NCBI GenBank assembly: GCA_016946835.1
Contig: JACVTC010000018.1
Span: 235,001-270,000, forward strand
Direction of reading: 5' to 3'
DNA: 35,000 nucleotides
Source: Neocallimastix lanati (nom. inval.)
Lineage: Eukaryota > Neocallimastigomycota > Neocallimastigomycetes > Neocallimastigales > Neocallimastigaceae
Position numbers and translations under genes: made by a program. Below are positions 14,872-25,340 of this stretch, piece by piece. Below the pieces are notes generated by a model. That model saw only the letters and a program-made list of their open reading frames with translations, searched no databases and was not told the origin of the DNA. Position 1 is the first letter of the stretch, and the number at the start of each line of letters is the position of its first letter.

Positions 14872-17800
14872 GATTTTGATCTTTGGCATAGACGCCTGGG
14901 TCATTTCGACATTACTAAAATAAAAGATAATTTAAAAAATACTAATACAAATACAAATCACAAATGTCAAATATGTTCCAATTCAAAATTAAGGAACAAA
15001 CCTTTCAAAAGATCAATTAATAAAACAAAACACATTTTCGAACTTATACATCTTGATTTAGTGGGCCCCGTATTGCCATCCTTAAATAAGAATATATACT
15101 TCCTCACAATCCTGGATGACTTTTCTAGATATGGCTGGGTCTTATTCCTACAACATAAAAATGAAACATTTAATAAATTCATTATTTGGTACAAAGAAGT
15201 TTTAAACACATTCAACATTAAAATCAAAAATATTCGATCAGATAATGGAAGGGAATTTTTTAATAATAATTTTAAAATATTCTGTCAAAATAATGGTATA
15301 ATACATCAATACACTATACCATATAATCCAGCTCAAAACGGGAAAGCTGAACGATTCAACGGCATACTTATATCTTCCGCAAAAGCTCTACTAAATGAAT
15401 CAAAACTTTCTCATAATTTTTGGGAATTTGCTGTCGATACAGTAAATTATATTCACAATCGTTTACCCCATCAGGGTATAAACAATAAAGTACCATTTGA
15501 GATTCTATATAATAAACCTGTTGATTACAGCATATTTAGAGTTTTTGGATGTAGAGTATTTTTCTTTATACCAAAAGAACTACGATCCAAATTTGATAAT
15601 AATTCACACCCTGGAATTTTCTTAGGATATTGCAATAACCCATCATCTTATAAAATCCTTGATTTAACCAACAATAAAATCGTGCTATCTCGAACTGTCC
15701 AATTTTTTGAAAACGATCCTGGAAATTCAGTCTTACTAAACTATAATTCCAATAACGAATTCAGGGTGAATGATTACTCTGTCAAAAATTTTTCAAACAA
15801 TAATTATAACAATTATAATTATCAAAAATACAACAACAACAATCACAACTATCAAAACAACTATAATAATATTAACGATTCACAATATAATAGCAATATT
15901 TTAAGAAATAAAAATAAACATAAAACTTATAAAAAACAAAAACAAAATAAAAATGATAATCCAGAAGATAATAATAATTCAGAAAATGACAACATTACTT
16001 CAAATAATATCAACATCAATAATAAAAACAACATTAACAATACTAGTAATAATACTTTCAATAATAACAATAAAAATAACACTAATAATCAAAGTAATAT
16101 CTATATCAATGATTCATCAATCAATAATAATAAAAAATTAAACAACAATAATATTTGCAACACTAATACAAGAAACTATAGAAATAATGAATTTAATGAC
16201 AATAATATTACCAATAATCTTAATAAAAATAATGATAATATTCCTAATAAAAATACAACTGAAGAATCTAATATGGAAAGTACAATTAATTACGTAAATA
16301 AATTAAACAATACTAATAACAATAAAATTGAAATATCCCACTATCAACACAATACAACAAACAATAATACAAATAAAAGAAACATTAATTATGAAGCAAA
16401 AGCATCAAGCAAAAGAATAAAATATAGTGAAAAGAATATATCAAAATTAAATGAAGAAAACAATATATTCAGAGAACCATATAACTTTAAAGATATATTT
16501 AACCTTAAAGATAAAGAGCAATGGATGGAAGCCGTAAATGAAGAATTAAAAAATATGGAAAAGCTAAATGTTTTTCAGATTGTAAATTCAGTTCCAGAAG
16601 GATCTAACGTTATATCATCACGTTGGGTATTTAAATATAAAAGAGACTCCAACGGTAATATAATAAAAAGAAAAGCAAGATTAGTTGCGAAAGGTTATAC
16701 GCAGCAGTATGGAATTGATTTCAAGGAAACGTTTGCTCCAACTTTAAAACAAGATACAATAAGGATTATCACAGCAATAGCTGTTCAGCATAATTTTAAT
16801 ATCGAACAAATAGACATTAACTCTGCATACCTTAATGCAGATTTAAAAGAAGATATATATATGAAATCTCCCGAAGGTCATCATTCATTCAATAAATGTT
16901 TTTGGAAGCTTAAAAAGGCCCTTTATGGCTTAAAGCAAGCTGGAAAAGAATGGAACGAAAAATTGAATAATGAGCTTCTTAAATTAAATTTTAGAAGAGC
17001 TAAGAGTGAACCTTGCGTTTATATTAAGACAGATAGGAATAATAAAATAATATGCATTTTGTCGGTATACGTAGATGATATATTAATTGCGGGAACAGAT
17101 CATGAAATCAAAATTGTAAAAGATTCAATAAAAAGAAAATTTAATATTAAAGATATAGGTAATGTAGAATTCGTTATAGGAATTAAATTTAATAAGATCA
17201 GAAATGGCTATATTTTACATCAAATAAGATATATTAACGATATATTATTCAAATATGAAATTAATAAACTTACACCATCGAAAAATTTAATACCAGTTGA
17301 AAATAATAAATTGAAATGCATAAAATTTAATGAAACGAAATACCGAAGTGCCATTGGGAACCTATTGTATCTTGCTATTTGTACCCGACCTGATATCCTA
17401 TTTGCTGTGAGCAGAGCAGCAAGAAAATCCAATAACCCTAACTTAGAGGATTGGAATAATGTTCTTAAAATATTCAGATACTTAATGTACACAAAAAACT
17501 ATGGTATAAAAATTGAAAAAGGTATTAACCTTAAGGTTTATGTAGACGCAGATTTCGCTGGAGACTCAATCACAAGAAAATCTACTTCAGGATTCCTGAT
17601 GATGATGGGAAGAACGCCAACCAGTTGGTTCTCGAAATTGCAACATTGCATATCTACCTCAACGGCTGAAGCTGAATATTATAGTTTGAGCGAATGCGCA
17701 AAGCATTCATTATGGTATAAGAATTTATTAAACGAACTTGGAATAAAAATTAATAATGTAAAAATTTTCGTCGACAATAAAGCAACAATATATAATAGTG

Positions 17801-17994
17801 AGAATCAGTCAATTAATCCCAAGTCGAAACACATTGATATTCGGTATCATCATATTAGAGATCTTGTTAATAAAGGATTAATCAAATTGAATTACATAAA
17901 CACTAAAGAAAATTTAGCCGACGGATTCACGAAATACTTAAACAATACTTTAATGGATAAATTTAGAATTTCCCTTCTTACTAAAATTGAATAA
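14872..17994 (+). CDS. Copia integrase, reverse transcriptase and RNase H
   Basis: An open frame of 1040 codons following the UAA, with no suitable ATG of its own at the start, so expression would be as a Gag-Pol extension. In order: pre-integrase HHCC finger (LWHRRLGH...HKCQIC); integrase core with Asp in TILDDFSRYGW, Asp in IRSDNGREF and Glu in NPAQNGKAERFNG; an Asn-rich linker of about 230 residues (15760-16440); reverse transcriptase (ARLVAKGYTQQYGIDFKETF, IDINSAYLNADL, KKALYGLKQAG, catalytic YVDD at 17068-17079); and RNase H (YVDADFAGD, STAEAEYYSL, IFVDNKATI, KHIDIRYHHIRD). All catalytic residues are present. The region could be active if readthrough occurs. Confidence 0.92.
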   Translation, partial: DFDLWHRRLGHFDITKIKDNLKNTNTNTNHKCQICSNSKLRNKPFKRSINKTKHIFELIHLDLVGPVLPSLNKNIYFLTILDDFSRYGWVLFLQHKNETFNKFIIWYKEVLNTFNIKIKNIRSDNGREFFNNNFKIFCQNNGIIHQYTIPYNPAQNGKAERFNGILISSAKALLNESKLSHNFWEFAVDTVNYIHNRLPHQGINNKVPFEILYNKPVDYSIFRVFGCRVFFFIPKELRSKFDNNSHPGIFLGYCNNPSSYKILDLTNNKIVLSRTVQFFENDPGNSVLLNYNSNNEFRVNDYSVKNFSNNNYNNYNYQKYNNNNHNYQNNYNNINDSQYNSNILRNKNKHKTYKKQKQNKNDNPEDNNNSENDNITSNNININNKNNINNTSNNTFNNNNKNNTNNQSNIYINDSSINNNKKLNNNNICNTNTRNYRNNEFNDNNITNNLNKNNDNIPNKNTTEESNMESTINYVNKLNNTNNNKIEISHYQHNTTNNNTNKRNINYEAKASSKRIKYSEKNISKLNEENNIFREPYNFKDIFNLKDKEQWMEAVNEELKNMEKLNVFQIVNSVPEGSNVISSRWVFKYKRDSNGNIIKRKARLVAKGYTQQYGIDFKETFAPTLKQDTIRIITAIAVQHNFNIEQIDINSAYLNADLKEDIYMKSPEGHHSFNKCFWKLKKALYGLKQAGKEWNEKLNNELLKLNFRRAKSEPCVYIKTDRNNKIICILSVYVDDILIAGTDHEIKIVKDSIKRKFNIKDIGNVEFVIGIKFNKIRNGYILHQIRYINDILFKYEINKLTPSKNLIPVENNKLKCIKFNETKYRSAIGNLLYLAICTRPDILFAVSRAARKSNNPNLEDWNNVLKIFRYLMYTKNYGIKIEKGINLKVYVDADFAGDSITRKSTSGFLMMMGRTPTSWFSKLQHCISTSTAEAEYYSLSECAKHSLWYKNLLNELGIKINNVKIFVDNKATIYNSENQSINPKSKHIDIRYHHIRDLVNKGLIKLNYINTKENLADGFTKYLNNTLMDKFRISLLTKIE
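15760..16440 (+). repeat. Asn-rich low-complexity linker in pol
   Basis: AAT/AAC-dominated codons encode an Asn-rich spacer between integrase and reverse transcriptase. Copia elements often have a variable linker here. It contains the left end of the 1.3-kb stretch missing from element 2. Confidence 0.85.
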
Positions 17995-18041
17995 TATAGT
18001 GTAAAATGTGCTATCTTTTTTTTCTTATATATAATAATTAA

Positions 18042-18142
18042 TTAATTAATTAATTAATAAAAAAAAAAAAAATAAAAATATTAAATAAATAAAATCAGTT
18101 TATTTATTATTGTTTTCTATTTAATTTCTTTAAACCTTAACA
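18042..18142 (+). repeat. Right end of the gypsy 5' LTR
   Basis: Matches 23443-23542, the end of the 3' LTR, including TATTAAATAAATAAAATC and TATTGTTTTCTATTTAATTT, and ends TAACA. About 580 bp present in the 3' LTR (22859-23442) are missing from this copy, lost with the copia 3' end. Confidence 0.75.
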
Positions 18143-18148
18143 TTTATA

Positions 18149-18165
18149 TGGTGGAGATATCGGGG
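18149..18165 (+). promoter_or_regulatory. Gypsy primer-binding site
   Basis: TGGTGGAGATATCGGGG begins six bases after the LTR end. TGG is the complement of a tRNA CCA end, and the rest would pair with a tRNA whose acceptor stem starts GGAGATA. The tRNA identity could not be assigned. Confidence 0.65.
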
Positions 18166-18224
18166 AATTAAAAAGAAATAATAGTAAATTACATAGATTT
18201 TTAAATTTTTTTTATTATATTGAT

Positions 18225-18272
18225 AAACAAGTGCCATAGGTTAATCAAAGGATTAACCTATGGCACTTGTTT
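18225..18272. repeat. Perfect 22-bp hairpin in the gypsy leader
   Basis: Arms 18225-18246 (AAACAAGTGCCATAGG then TTAATC) and 18251-18272 are exact reverse complements with loop AAAG. The arms are richer in G/C than the flanks, and no mismatch has accumulated although nearby gypsy genes are decayed. Confidence 0.95.
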
Positions 18273-18419
18273 GATATATATATAAAAGAAAAAAAAATTT
18301 TAAAAATAAAGTAAAACTAAGATTTATAAAAAAAAAAAAGAATTTGTAAAATTATAACAAGGAGCGGATAGAGCTCATATACAGTGTTTTCTCAGAAAAC
18401 AACAAATTAACTCTATTCA

Positions 18420-18785
18420 TAGTAGGTTATTGAACAATAGTTAATTTGGAGATTAGTTTGGTGTTAAGGAAGACCAAAACTTGCTTCTTAAAGAACTTCG
18501 TGGAATGCGAATTAAAAGAAACGAAAAGATCAAAGACTTTAATGTAAGATATAGAACTTTGTATACTAAACTTGATAAAAAGAGAAGAAAGCGCATTGGT
18601 GTATTTGATTATATTGATTCTATTCAAAATAATTATGAAGCCTGGAAGAAATTATCCCTTAAAGATGATATATAAGTATGGGAAATTTATCTGTCAAAAC
18701 TTGCTTATTCTGTAAAGAAGAGGGTCGTTACTCAAACTAATGTCCTCAATTAAATAAAATTATGGAAGAAAATAAAATTAAATAT
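18420..18785 (+). pseudogene. Gypsy gag remnant
   Basis: A frame open at 18481-18675 (LLLKELRGMRIKRNEKIKDF, then NVRYRTLYTKLDKK) matches the conserved capsid region of Ty3/gypsy Gag. Near 18692 follows a zinc-knuckle remnant, TCLFCKEEGRYSN, then a stop, then CP. The usual His is Arg and a stop lies before the last Cys. The part between 18786 and 19600 has only short charged fragments with stops. Confidence 0.65.
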
Positions 18786-19599
18786 ATTCTAAAAAAATCT
18801 TTAAACTTCTAAATGGGAGCAGAAGCACACCACCCAATGACCAAAAAATAGCTTTATTTAATAATTTACCAAATAAACCAATTACCAAGAATACTCCAAT
18901 TGATAATAGTTTCCTTTAATGAAGAAATCTGAAGAATCTGATTTCAGTGATACAACAGAAAGTTGAGGATTATATCATTATAAATGCTATAAAAAGGAAA
19001 AATGAATGATAATAACAGCGGAAAAGAAGAACATAATTCCAAGAAAATACATAAAGAGTTTAAAAGATAATCCAGGTCCCTTTGCAACCTCTGCTTTAAG
19101 AAAGAAGAAAGAAAATGAACTTCATAATAAACCAAAAATCAAATACGACCTTCAATTTTAACTCAACCAAATATCCATAAAGTAAAGCAAAAAAGAAAAG
19201 GAATTAAGACAGAGTAAAAGAAAGTAAAGCAGAAAACAGCAGTTATTCATTAAAAGGATAAGAAAAAAAGTTGAATTTGAAGATGTACTCTTAATCGATA
19301 ATGAAATAAGAGATATATAAAAAATAATAATGATAAAATTAATACTCAAAAAACTAAAGAAACTAATAATGGAAATACTCAGTTAGTAAAGAGGAATATC
19401 CAAATGATGAATGATAAAGAACCTTACACTATAATGGATGATTTAAATCATCTTAAATCCAGTATTACGATAGGTCCACTCATGAATGCATGTCCGAAGA
19501 TTTCGTTCAACAAGTAACTCAAGGTTTAAAGTTAGAAAAATCTAAAATAATTGGAACTGTAGACAAATGTGATTGCACGAACTTTATTAGTAAATAACT

Positions 19600-20330
19600 A
19601 TGATCATAGCTACATAAGTAAAAAGTAATGAAGTAGCTGAAGAAGACTTAGCAATGGTTGATGCAAGTGTAGATGGAGTACTGGGAAAACTTTTAATTGA
19701 CTGTTGTAGTAATCTTAGCATCGTTACTAAACAGTACTTTGAAAAATTACCTGGTGAATATGAAACAGTTGGAAAAAAGTCGTGGAAGAATACAGCTAGC
19801 AACACAAGATGAAAGAATACTCAGAAGGAATTATTGTTCGATTACCAGTAAAAATTAATAATTATGAATTTAATACAGACTTTAGTATTATTGAAAAAGA
19901 AGGTTCTTTTTATGATATGCTAATAAACTTTAAAACATCAAATCGATCATTGTTTATTTATTCATCCAACCTTTAAACAGTTTATGTAAACTTTTGTCAG
20001 AAAGTGAATACGAAGAAATAGCTAAAATAAATAATCAATATTACGATGAAGAAAGTATAATCTATACTATTGGAAAAGTTAAAGAAACGAATAATGAAAA
20101 AGGAAATTATAAAGGAATTTACTCCAATGGAATTTATTGAAAGTGATGAATTTTTTAAGTACCTTAAATGAAGATTATAAAGAACACATTATTAAAATAT
20201 ACAAAGAAATGATTGACATAGTGGCTACATCAACAGAAGAATTAACTCATTCTAAACTTTCATCACAAAAGATCCGTTTAAACGCTAATGCAAAACCAGT
20301 AATGTTAAGAAGTTATTAGGTTTAACAAAA
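19600..20330 (+). pseudogene. Gypsy protease remnant and linker to RT
   Basis: GKLLIDCCSNLSIVTKQYF near 19687-19743 resembles the retropepsin motif LIDtGsn.s.v, with Cys in place of Thr and Gly around the active Asp. The downstream frame at 20137-20319 (FLSTLNEDYKEHIIKIYKEM) is coding-like spacer before reverse transcriptase. Frameshifts and stops separate the pieces. Confidence 0.55.
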
Positions 20331-21060
20331 TTAAAGTCAGATATATTTAAAAGAAGAACTTACAAAGATTATTCAGAAACGATTAATAGAACCATCCTGT
20401 TTCAGAATGTTCATCTCCAGTAAGTACTTATTCCAAAAACAACAATGGAAAGTGGCGTTTGTGCATTGACTAATGGAAAGTCAATGATATGACTGAGAAA
20501 GATTCTTATTTAGTTCCTTATATAGATGAAATTTTTGATAGTCTTAGAGGAGCCAAAAATATTTACAAACTCTTGATTTAGTTTCTGGTTTCCATCAAGT
20601 CTTAATGGATGAAGAAAGTGTTGAAGTAACCATTTTCGCGCTATTAAATTTGGAAATTATCAATTCCAAGTTATGCCTTTTGGACTTGTCGGAGCTCCCT
20701 CCACCTTCCAAAGAGAAAAGAATAAAATTTTATTCCTTTTTATTGGTGAATTTGTTTATGTCTTTATTGATGATGTTTTAATCTACTCCAAAAGTATCGA
20801 AGCACATTTAGTTCATATGAAACAAGTTCTAGAAGTATTTAAAGAAAACAAGTTAGTTAAAAAATTAATATCGAAAAAAGGTATTAGGTCACAAACTTAC
20901 TACTAAAGGATTAAGTCCTATGGAAAGCAAAATAACAGCTATTAAGAAGTGGGAAGACCCTTCATCACTACATGAACTGAGATCATTCCTTGGAGCAGTA
21001 GGATATTATCGTGACTTTATTCCTAAAATAGGCTCAAATTACCTCACCTTTATGTAAATT
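20331..21060 (+). pseudogene. Gypsy reverse transcriptase remnant
   Basis: Ty3/gypsy RT motifs are clear but spread over different frames: LDLVSGFHQVLMDEESVEVT (20574-20632), FQVMPFGLVGAPSTFQ (20664-20712), the catalytic FVYVFIDDVLIYSKS with DD at 20769-20774 (usual YVDD or YLDD), and the connection region KGLSPMESKITAIKKWEDP...LRSFLGAVGYYRDFIPK (20906-21031). There are internal stops and at least two frameshifts, so it cannot give an active enzyme. Confidence 0.75.
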
Positions 21061-21149
21061 ATTGAATTATTGAAAAAGAATACTAAGCATGAAATGGAAT
21101 AAAGAGGGACAAGAAAGCTTTGAACTCCTCTAAAAAGAAAAAAATTAAT

Positions 21150-21600
21150 GAATGCACCCATTCTAAAATTTCCGTTATTTGACAAATCTTTTATTATTAG
21201 AACAGACGGCCTCGTATAATGGAATTGATGGTGTTCTCTTACAAAAAGAAGAGGAAACTGGAAAGGAACATCCTATTCACTTTATAAGTAGAAGTTTGAA
21301 GAAAGCAGAAAAGAATTAGGGTATTACCAGTTTGGAAGGAACCGCTATGTTTTACTGCATGACAAAATTCAAATCTTAGATCGAAAGAAATCCACTACCT
21401 ACAAGTATTTACACAGATCATAAACCATTAGTTGGGTTATTTAAGAATAAAGAACCTTTGAATGCAAGACAGACAAGATGGGGTCTAACCGCTAGTACGC
21501 TTGGAATTAATAATAAAATATGAATCCGGTAAAAAGAACGTTTTAGCTGATGCACTTTCAAGAATGAAAAGTAAGGAAGATCAAAAAAGTTTTGTTGACT
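21150..21600 (+). pseudogene. Gypsy RNase H remnant
   Basis: Recognisable pieces: PILKFPLFDKSFIIRTDG (first catalytic Asp), GVLLQKEEETG...HPIHFISRSLKKAEKN, ITSLEGTAM, IYTDHKPLVGLF, and IKYESGKKNVLADALSRM. The order and motifs are typical of Ty3/gypsy RNase H. Stops and frame changes interrupt it. Confidence 0.7.
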
Positions 21601-21628
21601 AAAAATAACCAATGGAAATAATGAAGAA

Positions 21629-22758
21629 TTGTTATCTACAGTTATAAAAAGAATTTTATCAACGAAAAGTTTACAGTTATTGATGGAGAAGACTACTTTA
21701 TCGATAATGGGAAATTACAGAAAACTAATAACAGATGAAGATGAGAAATACAAATTAATCTTGGGAGCTCATACTATTGGCCACGAAGGATACTATAAAA
21801 CCTATAAAAGACTTAAAGAAAAAATTTTCTACTGGAACAATATGATTAAAGATGTTAGAAGAATTGTCAGTAATTGCGAGAAGTGCCAATTAAACCGTCC
21901 GCAACCATATCCAGAACCAACTGAAAATTGTCCAACTAAAGTAGAAGGTCCCTTTGTGCACTTAGGATTTAGATATCATAGGATCTTTGCCTAAAACAAG
22001 AAACAATAATCAATACATTATTGTTATCGTTGATTATTTCAGGAAATGGGTTGAAGCTGATCCCACTGAGAAATATAACTTCTTATGTGTAATTAAATTT
22101 TTAATTAACGTTTTTGCGAGACATCATGGTGTTTCCCAAGTTATTACTACCGATAATGGAGTCCAGTTCACCTCTCTGACATAACGAAAATCTTTCTTGA
22201 ACTTTACGACGTTTATGTAAAATTTGTAGCTACCTATCACCCTGAATCCGATGGTCTTACGGAAAACCGAAATAAAGAAATTGGAAAATTACTCCGTTTA
22301 TTAGGAAAAAAAAAAACAAGATTGGGATGAAGTTCTGCCGTCAGCTCTATGGGCTCTGAGAATACAACTAAGAATACAACCACCGGCTCTTCCAGTTTTG
22401 AACTAGTATATGGAAGAAGAGAAGATCAACAGCCTTATGCCATAGCCGTAAGAACAATAAGAAAACGCCGATAAATCTTATGATGAAAATCCTCATGGAA
22501 AAATTTGTTCGACACTACCAATGGACTAGAGAGAAGCATGCGAAAATGTGAATGCCAACAAGTATTGAGCAACAAGAAGAAGAACAACTAAGCATGAACA
22601 AGGGAAAAGAATTAAAAGACGGTGATCTCGTCTTAGTTAGAAACTTTAGCCGTACTAAGTTAGAACCATCTTATAACGGATTCATTCAAAAATTTTTAAA
22701 AAATTCAATTCAACACGACAACCCTAGTCGATTAGAAGACAGGAAAGCAACTCGATAG
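21629..22758 (+). pseudogene. Gypsy integrase remnant
   Basis: The HHCC zinc domain is intact in one frame (HTIGHEGYYKTYKRL...NCEKCQLNRP, 21770-21902). The core follows after a frameshift: IIVIVDYFRKWVEADP and ITTDNGVQFTS (21987-22184), both Asp kept. The Glu segment is in another frame (YHPESDGLTENRNKEIGKLL, 22235-22297). A C-terminal LKDGDLVLVRNFSRTKL segment lies at 22611-22664. Integrase inserts the cDNA; this copy cannot be functional. The family is of interest because of the tRNA next to the insertion. Confidence 0.75.
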
Positions 22759-22839
22759 GAATGTTCATTTCAAAAAAAAAAAGTTTAATAAAGTTTAACT
22801 CCGCTTACGGAGAAGCTTGAGTCTTCGTCGGGGGCATCT
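22759..22839 (+). promoter_or_regulatory. Gypsy 3' end before LTR, putative polypurine tract
   Basis: Contains a small hairpin CTCCG-CTTA-CGGAG (22799-22812) and then CGTCGGGGGCATCT directly before the LTR TG. The GGGGG is the likely but short polypurine tract. Confidence 0.45.
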
Positions 22840-23542
22840 TGATAAGAATGTACTAAATCATGCATTCTTAATTAAATTGATTATTTATTTCTAATACATT
22901 ATGTGTACATCATTATTTTTGTACTTTAATCAATTTTTAAAAATTCAAAAGATTAAAAATTAAATCAAAAATTATATTATATTTTATATTTTTTATTTTA
23001 AATCCTATATTAACAATAATATTTTTATATTTTTAAAACTTATATTAGCAATATTAATCATAAATCTTATTTTTTTTGTTATTTTTATATTAATAATGAA
23101 AATTTGTATTAATAATATTTTTATATATTGATAACTAAAAATATATATATTATATTTTAACTTTTATTATAAAATTTTATATCGAAATGTTTTATTTTAT
23201 ATTGAAAAATATTTTATTTTATTAAAAACTTTTATATTAGAATAGTATTTTTATTTTTAACTGAATATTATCTATATTATTATAATTAAAATTTTATATA
23301 ATTGATTATAAAATCAATTTAAAATTTATAATAAATGTAATAACTTTGTGTCAAAAACAACTTTTATATCTTGAAAAAAGTATAAATAGTTGTAAATTTT
23401 GCTACTAATTTTTAAAAATTATGAATAAAAAAATAAAAGAATTAACTAATTAATAAATAAAAAAATAAAAAATAAAAATATTAAATAAATAAAATCCGAG
23501 TATTTATTATTGTTTTCTATTTAATTTCTCTAAACTATAACA
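22840..23542 (+). repeat. Gypsy 3' LTR
   Basis: About 703 bp from TGATAAG to TATAACA. Both ends are confirmed by the two fragments of the 5' LTR (11470-11488 and 18042-18142). The middle exists only here, so the total length depends on the assumption that nothing was inserted. Confidence 0.75.
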
Positions 23543-24240
23543 TTTTTGTGTAATAACTCTATTAGGAACTAACTCGAAATAGAATTATTAGCTACAACTT
23601 AACGACAAATTCATTAAGTTGAGAAAATAAAATAAAATATAATTATACCTATATGGAGTTTATTATAAAATTATTTATAATAATAATGCCAAACACAGAT
23701 GGAGAAATATTGGTTTTAATTTTAAATTATAAAATATGTTTTTTTTAAAAAATTATTTTTATTATTTTATTAAGGTTAAAAATGTAAACTATTATTATTA
23801 TAACTATATATTTATAATAATAACTCTTGATTTCTTAAAGAGAACTCAAGAGCCTTATTTTATATTTTTTTTGTGAAATTAAGGTTAAATAAAAAAAAAG
23901 GTTTTCTAATCTTAATAAATATCTTATCTAGAAAAAGATTAGAAGAAAAAATTAGATAAGTTTTTTTTAATCGATATTCTATTCATATCGATCATTGTAT
24001 CTATTCAGTAAAACCAAATATATTATAATATTTGGATAAAACCTTACGATACCGATTTTTCTATATTTTTAATTTAGATCATCAAATAAAAGGAAAAATA
24101 AAGAATAACCGAAATCTGATCTAAATTAATCTAATTTTCTAAATATCATTAAAATCTAATCTAAGCTTATAAATATAAAAAAAAATATATTTTGAATTAA
24201 TATTTATTTATTTATTCATTTATTTATATCAATACTCTAC
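23543..24240. other. Spacer with a cluster of hairpins
   Basis: No coding frame. Perfect short inverted repeats: 23595-23602/23614-23621 (8 bp), 23824-23830/23846-23852 (7 bp), 23904-23913/23935-23944 (10 bp), 23923-23930/23953-23960 (8 bp, interleaved with the previous stem), 23970-23977/23985-23992 (8 bp), 24014-24021/24028-24035 (8 bp) and 24071-24081/24117-24127 (11 bp). Whether this is a transcribed structure or chance in A/T-rich DNA is open. Confidence 0.5.
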
Positions 24241-24244
24241 TTGT

Positions 24245-24292
24245 CGAAATGCAACCTGGCGAAATGCAACTCTCCCAGTATAACAGATTCGA
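24245..24292 (+). repeat. Possible diverged copy of the 889/1229 repeat
   Basis: Two CGAAATGCAAC boxes 17 bp apart, followed by AGATTC, parallel GAAATACAC, GCGAAATGCAC and AGATTC at 1256-1288. The shared core is GCGAAATGCA. Confidence 0.35.
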
Positions 24293-24398
24293 TTATAAAT
24301 AAATTATTTTAAAACCTATTTCAATAATTAATAAGTTAATTAAATATATTTAGGATGTATATTTAGGATGTATAGATTAAAGTTTAATTTATATAAAC

Positions 24399-24434
<36 letters not shown>

Positions 24435-25340
24435 ATTTTTAGAGATGGAGGAGATTATAATTCAGTGAAAATTAATATTTCAAGAACGGAGATAGGATTA
24501 TTAATTATAGAATTATAGAGTTATAAAAGAGATAACTAATAATTCAATATCCTATAATATTGAAATATAGAATTATAGAATTATAATAAATTAAATAGAG
24601 TATTATATTTATAAAAAAAAATAGTAAAAACGTATATCTTGAAATTTTTTTTAAAAAAAAAAAAATAACAAATTAATAAATAAAATATTTTTAATTTCAA
24701 TTAAAAATAAAAAGTTCATAATTTATGTGTTTTATTCAATTTAGAATAATTTATCTTAGCCACAGTGTCATTAAGCCCAAGGTACAACCATCACGTACCA
24801 AAAAAAAAAAAAAAAAGAATATAATGAAATTATAAATCAACTCTTTGTATAATTAATAATTATAATCTAATCCAAATCTAAATCAAATCAGTAAATTGAT
24901 AACCATTAAATAAAATTAAATTAAACTCTTCTATGAAATTCTACTTTTTAGGAAAAATTATAATAAAAATCTATATAGTACTTAAAAACTTAACTTTAAA
25001 ATATCTCGGATACCAATCTAAAAATCGAAAAGCTAGTGCAAAATAAATTTTTATAATAAATCGCACCTTTATTGTAAATAAAAGTCCACTTTAAAATATT
25101 CTAGTTATTTCTCTAAAATAAAAATATTAATAATAAAAATCAATAATAAATAAAATAATAAACAAACCTATGAACAAATTATCAATAATTATTGAAAATA
25201 TTTTAAAGCCAAATAAAAATATTCTTTTTTCATATATTATTAATTCTTTATTGTAAACTTAAAACAAAAATATATCTTTAATTCTAATTATTTCTAATAA
25301 TAAATAATTACTTTAAAAGTAACCTACTTTATTAAATTAA
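24293..25340. other. AT-rich spacer
   Basis: Contains repeats of ATAGAATTATAGA (about 24507-24590), poly-A runs, and a small island of mixed composition at 24758-24800 with a GGTAC/GTACC hairpin (24781-24799). No coding frame is supported. Confidence 0.5.

Larger units (their letters stand above)
11489..18040 (+). mobile_element. Ty1/copia retrotransposon, element 1, 3' truncated
   Basis: Runs from the 5' LTR (11489-11775) through a 1.5-kb structured leader, gag-PR (13285-14871) and IN-RT-RNase H (14872-17994) to about 18040. There identity to element 2 stops and gypsy LTR sequence begins. No 3' LTR remains. The gene order (integrase before reverse transcriptase) is diagnostic of copia/Pseudoviridae. 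The coding frame is otherwise intact apart from one UAA shared with element 2. Confidence 0.9.
11470..23542 (+). mobile_element. Decayed Ty3/gypsy element split by a copia insertion
   Basis: The 5' LTR is reduced to 11470-11488 plus about 18042-18142. The internal region is 18143-22839 and the 3' LTR is 22840-23542. The first 19 bases of the LTR (TGATAAGAATGTACTAAAT) are identical at 11470 and 22840. The last ~100 bases match at 18042-18142 and 23443-23542 with roughly six substitutions in the alignable part, so the element is old. The domain order gag, PR, RT, RNase H, IN is that of Ty3/gypsy. Every gene is broken. No 5-bp target duplication is visible (ATTAT on the left, TTTTT on the right). 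Confidence 0.8.

Noticed and set aside
13300-17492. Antisense and alternative frames inside copia gag and pol
   Set aside because: Shadows of the real frame; no independent motifs or start context.
23543-23547. Target site duplication for the gypsy element
   Set aside because: The five bases after the 3' LTR (TTTTT) do not match those before the 5' LTR (ATTAT), so no duplication can be claimed.
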